From Pinus tabuliformis (Eukaryota; Streptophyta; Pinopsida; Pinales; Pinaceae), in NCBI GenBank assembly GCA_031772625.1, contig CM062820.1, forward strand, positions 1,078,059,369-1,078,123,368: DNA of 64,000 bases, given 5' to 3'. The notes under the pieces were generated by a model, which did no database searches, was not told the DNA's origin, and saw only the letters and a program-made list of their open reading frames with translations. The translations under genes were made by a program, and so were the position numbers. Shown piece by piece: positions 58,450 through 64,000 of this stretch (position 1 is its first letter; every line of letters begins with the position of its first letter).

Positions 58450-59480
58450 AAAGACTCCACTGGAGGATGAACCCGACCAGCAAAAACATGAAAGGAAAAT
58501 ATGGAAAGATCAGGTATTCAAGTTGGAATTTCATCCAAGATATTTTGTTCTTTGTTATAAATTATTTCTTCTCTTTTCCTGAGAATGTCAAGAAGGCTTT
58601 GCAAAGTGTATTGTATTTGAGAAAAGATCCCCGGCCTGCATTTGATTCCTTCCCTTTGAATATTGTAAATACCAAAGATTTGCATGCCTTTGAGCTTGAT
58701 CAAGATCCGTCTTCTGAATCTTGTGATGACCGTCTTCAAATTGATGAGCCCCAAGTGATCAAGACTGATTCTATAGTTTCTGTACATACCCCACTACCTT
58801 GTAAAATTCTAGATCGATACAAGCCTCTAATTTTACCTCCTATATACCATGCTTTCCCTAAAAACAATGATCTATATCTACCAAGATTTGATGGTGAACG
58901 CGACAATATCACTGTTGAGAGACATGTATTGAATTTTGAGTCCTTTCTTGACCTTTTTGAAGTTGATGAAGAAGATGTTAGTATTAGGCTTTTTGCTCTT
59001 TCTTTGCAAGGAAAAGTCAAGAGTTGGTTCAAAACCTTTCCTGATGTGAGCATCTCAGATTACTAGCAGTTCATCAAAGTTTTCCTCGACAGGTGGGTGG
59101 TCAGACAGAACCCTTTCTTGATTATAGAAGAGTATAACTAGCTGAAAAGATAGCCAGAGGAGACAGTACAACAATTTTCTGCCAGATTTAATCAAGTCTA
59201 CTTTTCAATGCCGGTTAATATAAGACCTCCGCCTAGATCCACTCTCTTGCACTACCTAGAAGCCTTTGATCCGGAAATGGAGTTTCAGCTAAGAAAAAGA
59301 AATCTTGCAACACTTGAAGAGATGCAGAATAGTGCAGTAGATGTAGAGGCTCATTTGCTGATCCGAAGGGAAAAATTGAAGGAAGAAGAGATGAAAAACA
59401 TAGATCCGGAGGAATCGACATCTCTAGACGTAAAGCTTGACATTTTGGTAAGTGCAGTGGAAGAGATGATGCAAATTATA
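58450..59480 (+). pseudogene. Element H gag
   Basis: Contains LYLPRFDGERDNITVERHVL, then DVSIRLFALSLQGKVKSWFK, then EETVQQFSARFNQVYFSMPV and EFQLRKRNLATLEEMQNSAV. These are the successive blocks of a gypsy capsid (Retrotrans_gag pattern 'F.G...A..W...F..lF...EdV.m.lf..tL.g.A..Wf'). No zinc knuckle is seen. Related by motif order to the gag of element C (16893-17310). Broken. Confidence 0.72.
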
Positions 59481-60374
59481 ATCACAAGGAATGAGTATAA
59501 TGTTCAAGCCCATGGATCGTTGATTGAAGAAGAACAAATTGCTGATCCAAAACATTTTCTTTCTTATCCCAGTTGTCATAGATCTGATAATGATTATTTT
59601 ATAGATCATCTTGGAGAAGAGAGATCTTTTGATATGACATGTATGCTTGATGATGTATTTTATACTGATAATTTGCCTCAGTTTGATCAGTATGATGATG
59701 ATTATGTTCTCCAAACAGAAGCTAATCTTGCAGACAAATCAGCAGCTAGTTTGTGGAAGGAGGAAGTTCATTTTCAGTAGCTCGAGTACAGTGATCAACC
59801 AATGCATATTAGCTATGACAGTGACCAAGAAAGTGCAGCAAATTTTGAAGTAAGTGAAGGATCTTTGCCTTTTTGTTTTTCTTCGTTTCAGTTCATCAGA
59901 GACAACATTCATGCAATCAGAAATCAACTGTCGATAAGTCTTGATCTGGACCATCTTGAGGGCAATGAAAACCTTGTTCAAGACTTCTCATATCCAAATT
60001 TGCAGCCCCTGAATCCCTTTGATTGTCAAGTTGAAGATGAAGACTTGGAAGCTGGCACATATGATCAAATGATACAAGATGATTCCATACCTTTCTGTTT
60101 TGAATCATTTCAATTTTTGAAGGAAAATTTGCATAGTACATTTTCAGTAAAGGATGAGCAGCTTGTAGAAAATCATGTAATCTCATCGGAGCCAATAGAA
60201 AATGGGTTCCAACAGTCTTTTCAAGTTTTTCACGATCCAATAGCTTATGTGTTGGATGATGTCTGCAGTCAAGGTCCTTCTCCTACCTGTGAGCTTGAAA
60301 CAAGTATTGATACAAATTTGATCCGGCAACCAGTTTCATTGTTATTTTTAGCAGAAATCTCGTCCCAAAGCTGA
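59481..60374 (+). pseudogene. Element H acidic post-gag region
   Basis: Two long open stretches (to 59780 and 59802-60374) are strongly acidic with Ser/Phe repeats: QYDDDYVLQTEANLADKSAA, GSLPFCFSSFQFIRDNIHAI and DSIPFCFESFQFLKENLHST. The last two are an internal repeat, '(G/D)S(L/I)PFCF.SFQF(I/L)(R/K)(D/E)N(I/L)H'. It ends LLFLAEISSQS. No pol motif. Unknown role; element C has an acidic region in the same place. Confidence 0.6.
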
Positions 60375-63019
60375 GATGAAAGTTTGCATTCATGGTATGA
60401 GGAGAAGAAAAGTAATCCATTGGATGAGCTAAGTCCCAGTGTGCATGAATTTCTAGATCCTTATGCAGTCTTTTTGGAGGCAAATAGAGTATCCATATAA
60501 TTTAACGGATATGTTTCCACGTTTTCATGGGAGTTTCCTTTCAGTGGTTCTCTCTTGTTGTTCATACATGAGCACTTGTGGAGAATTCAAACAGCAACTG
60601 GAATACTTACTTGGTTGCGTTGGTTGTTTCATTTCACTTGATCAGGTGATGAATGGAGCAACTAGAGTAGGTCGTATTGAATAAGCTTCATATTGAGCAT
60701 ATTTTCCAATTTTTCGGTTGCGTTTAAGTATTGAGTCAGTTTCTAGTTGAGTGAGAGTGAATTTGTGTCATCAATTCATCAGTTTTCAGTCATGCATTTC
60801 AGCTTGAGTTTTTGACTCCATTGCCCAATGGATGAAGGCACTGTCTGCTTTCCAAAGATCTGTAGTTCTTGGCACCTCCAAGGAGCTACCATACCCATTG
60901 GAGCCAATGTTAGTGTAAGTCTTTGCAGCCTTCTAACAGTGATCAAACATGCTCTTACAAAGTGATTTTAAGGTGGCAAGGTCAAATTTTGTCATTTCAG
61001 TGAGTCTTCAAGCAAAATTTGGTCACTAGGTATTATGTCTAGGATTTGCTTTCACTCCTTTTAAAGATGTCCAAATGTCAGTCAATGTCACCATTCAGCT
61101 GAGTGTACCATCATTTAGAGGGCTTTCATCATTATGTCAGGTTCCAATGGGTCATTTTACACCTTGTTCATGCTTCAGTTGTGCCTAGGTAAGGTTCATT
61201 TCCCTCTCCTAGGGTTTTGAAGGTAATTTCTCTTGAATGGTCAAATAATCAACAAAACTTGTATCCTAATGTTCATACACCTTCCCCTATCCTTAACGTA
61301 CCTTATTAAACACTTCCCATCACTGAGATCCCCCAAATTCCTCATTTTCGCACAAACCCTAGTTTCTTGCTACAACTTGACAATTTTCTAGGATATGCCT
61401 GTGTTTTGCCCTTTTGGACCCTTTCCCCTCACTCAATCTTTGAAATTCCACTTTTCCTTGCTTCCTAACATCCCTCCCTACTTCTCAAAATTTGTCAAGA
61501 ATTTAGAAGCCCCTTATCCCCTTCATTTCACTTCATTTCGACAAATCCCCTGTTCCACACATCGGGATAGGTTTTACTCCAATGATATTTCTGAGCAAGA
61601 AAAGATGAATTTGGTAAACTTGAGAGAGGTTTTTGTCCAAAATAGGCCAAGGAAGAAAAACCTCCATCACTTTTTACACAGGTGTCATGGTTATAGAGAA
61701 ATTTCAAAAATACAGTTGCCTAAGGAGAATTGATGCACCTCTGAAGTGACCTTGGGAAAATCACGATTTCTCCCAGCTTGGTTGGCCAAATGACTTGCTT
61801 GATGAGTCAAATGATAACTAGACACAAGTATATTTCCAATGAGCTATCATAAGCTCAATTTGGAGTTGAGGAAGACCTTCAAAGGCTGATGTAAACAACA
61901 CTCTGCCTTTAGGCAGCCTCATTTGGCACATTTTGACCAGTCTGGGGAGATTTGATTTTTGACAGGGAAAATGAACTCCAAATTGAAAAATTCCAGTTGG
62001 TTTAGAAGATAGACTTAATAAAATTTCCAACAAGCTATCCTATGCCCAATTTAGACACCGAGAAGGCCTCCAAAAGTCTCCTGCAAAAATCACGATGCAT
62101 TGGGTTTGGAGCGCGGCGCATTGGGCAGTGCTCTGCAGTGTAAATTTTGAACGGGCGCGACGCATAGAGCAAGCGTGGCACATTGGGTTTGTGGCATGAT
62201 GAATAGAGCTGTAATCCTGATTTCACCCATAAACTCTCTCAAATTTCCAAATTTTCTCAATCCTATGGTGTGCAAGTAAGTCAAGCTTTCTTCCCTTGCT
62301 ACTGAATGAGTTTTTCTTAAAATTTATGGTGGTTTAGTGAGACAAAACTCAAACCCTACCTCCTTGCAATTTTTGCTCAAAAAAAATTGCCTAGGTTTTG
62401 TACTTGTGTTTTTGCTGCTGGATCTCAAGACAAGCTAGAGCTTCAGGATTTTCAAGATCCCTTCGGCATTCTTCTGCAAGCATTAGAAAAGATAAATTTT
62501 GCCTGGTTCGTTATCATAAGCCTTGGTTTCAGTGGTTATTATGAGTTGCCTACATTTACATCATTCTACCTGCTCGGGAAAAGTGAGAGAAAAATTTCAG
62601 TATGTAGCCATCTACTGGATTGGTTACATTGGAAGGCTCACTACACATGATTGTACATATTTCATCAGTAGGCAAGTGGTTGTCATCATGATTTGAAGTT
62701 CTCAAATCTCGATGGTCTGCTGCCATTTAAAAGCTTTGTAAGGACTTGTTTTAGTTAAGTCAGTCTTGAGTCATTTTTTGCTTCAGACAGTTTAAAGATA
62801 GTTTCAATTGAGTGTCCAATTTCAGCTTTTGAGAGTCTTGTTTAAGTTATAGATTAGTCAGTTCAACTATGAGTCTTGAGTCAAAGTTTCGTAGTAATTG
62901 GTTTTTGGGTGTTTTGAAGTTATTGACTCCATAGCCCAATGGACGAAGGCACTGCTTGCTTTCCCAAAGATCTGTAGTTCTTGGCACCTCCAAGGAGCTA
63001 CCATCCCCATTGGAGCCAA
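60375..63019 (+). other. Element H 3' interior with an LTR-like block
   Basis: No certain gene. A ~106-bp block (60812-60916), ending in TGTTAGTGT, recurs at 62923-63028, where it runs into the true 3' LTR. Between them, 62095-62430 resembles 54545-54850 of the LTR (GCGCGACGCATAGAGC word, then ATTTATGGTGGTT and AAACCCTACCTC). A diverged LTR copy or duplicated 3' end seems likely. A 112-residue frame at 61395-61733 is unassigned. Confidence 0.55.
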
Positions 63020-64000
63020 TGTTAGTGTCGGTATCTTCATCCCTCCATCAGAGATCAAATCCTCTTGTTGCATTGCATATTAGGTGTCCCGCTCAGTCAG
63101 CTGCATTCCATTAGGTGCATGGATCATCTGACGGTAGTGGATTTTCTTACAGTTTCCCTCATGTCATTTACCTGCTCGCTCATGTTTGTTCATCAAAAGC
63201 ATATACAGTCATCTTTTTGTATTAAAGATTGCAAAGGTTTTTGTTTTAGGGTTTCATTGTCATTAGGTCTAGGGTTTCATTAGGGTTTCATCAAAAAGGG
63301 TTTCAGAATGTCTAATAACAGCTAGCAGGCACATGACGAGGTTCCAATGCCAATAAAATTCATAATCAAGTGCTCAGAGATGTGTCTTTCCTCAAAACTC
63401 TATTTTGAGGAAAAACAGGGTATTTTAGATTTTATTGTACAAATTTATGTAATTTCATTTCCTTCATATGTAAATCACTCCACCTGCAACCCTGGTCACT
63501 TTCCCTAGCCCCAGTAGCTCCAACCCCCTGCAAAGAAAACAAAACACAAGTCATTCAGTTCATCACAAGCTCAAATAAAGTGAAAAAGCTCAAAAACAGA
63601 GTTAAAAAATAAAGTCAAATTCCAAACATTATGAAAGTGGGTTTTATAAACCAAAAAATTAAAAGCTCCTTGTATATAATTCATTTTTCCATTGAAAGGC
63701 TCATTTGCATTTCAAAGACAAAGTTGGGGAAAGAAAAGTCGTGTTGGTGAGCAAGTAAGACAAATATGATGAAAAATCACCCCAAGACAGAGGCGCGGCG
63801 CATTGGGTGACTGGCGCGGCACATTAGGCCACTATTTCCAGTGCTAAATTACACAGGCGCGGCGCATACACAGGGTGCGGCGTGTTGGGTTTGAGGCGCA
63901 GCGCATAGAGCCGCCAAGCCCAGTTTCTTTAGCAACTTCTTCAAAACACCAAAATCGGCCAAATCCTCTAGTGTATGAGTAAGTACAGTCCTCCTCTTGG
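63020..64000 (+). repeat. Element H 3' LTR (first part)
   Basis: Starts TGTTAGTGTCGGTATC and matches 53768 to about 54725 of the 5' LTR, including the GCGC-word cluster (63790-63915). It is cut by the window end. Confidence 0.85.

Larger units (their letters stand above)
53768..64000 (+). mobile_element. Element H: gag-only LTR element with ~4.4-kb LTRs (continues past window)
   Basis: The 5' LTR starts TGTTAG (53768) and its end is placed at CTAACA (58140), followed by an Asp-type-like primer site. The 3' LTR starts at 63020 and runs off the window. The visible ~980 bases of the 3' LTR match the start of the 5' LTR closely. The 4.9-kb interior holds a gypsy-type gag and an acidic reading region and no pol, as in element C. 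It is inserted in gypsy remnant G after CCGAC (53763-53767); the right flank cannot be seen. Broken in several places. Confidence 0.78.

Noticed and set aside
61395-61733. 112-residue frame as a possible host gene
   Set aside because: No recognisable domain, and it lies in the duplicated LTR-like part of element H.

Overview
This is a repeat-filled stretch of plant nuclear DNA. I recognise no host gene, tRNA or rRNA in the 64 kb. Every strong signal belongs to LTR retrotransposons: Ty1/copia (Sirevirus-like and Tork-like), Ty3/gypsy (one Tat/Athila-like), gag-only giant-LTR elements and miniature TRIM elements. Initiator-Met and Asp tRNA primer sites, two-deep nesting and the absence of genes suggest a seed plant with a large genome. 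A gymnosperm is possible, but the sequence does not prove it. All large elements are broken fossils.

Layout. (1) 1-5795: an old gypsy remnant (gag about 2095-3370, protease end 5493-5789), split by a young miniature element, TRIM-1 (3371-5072), with a perfect TAAAT target duplication. (2) 5796-8989: AT-rich DNA without a clear gene, holding a hammerhead-ribozyme-like motif on the minus strand. (3) 8990-44650: a Sirevirus-like copia element, B, with LTRs of about 2.1 kb. Inside its protease region sits C (13116-38850), a gag-only element with 3.7-kb LTRs. Inside the 3' LTR of C sits D (23127-37407), a minus-strand gypsy element with an extra ORF after pol and a 63-bp tandem array. (4) 44651-45185: unassigned DNA. 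(5) 45186-51954: a Tork-like copia element, E, with G/C-tract-rich LTRs, split in its RT by TRIM-2 (48538-49959; TATTT duplication). (6) 51955-53767: gypsy RT/RNase H remains. (7) 53768 to beyond the window end: H, a second gag-only element with an LTR of about 4.4 kb that itself carries an ORF region.

Most useful observations. C and H appear to be one kind of element: giant LTRs, a related gag, a long acidic post-gag reading region and no pol. The ORF region inside the LTR of H resembles the post-pol ORF of D, which hints at an exchanged or shared accessory module. Three unrelated LTR types (TRIM-1, TRIM-2, B) carry clusters of a CCATGG/CCATGGTATT word upstream of their TATA-like sites. C and H each have LTRs packed with their own reiterated GCGCA-type word. 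Boundaries were set from TG...CA ends, flanking 5-bp duplications, primer sites and purine tracts read directly from the sequence. Family names rest on protein motifs seen in translation; no database search was run.
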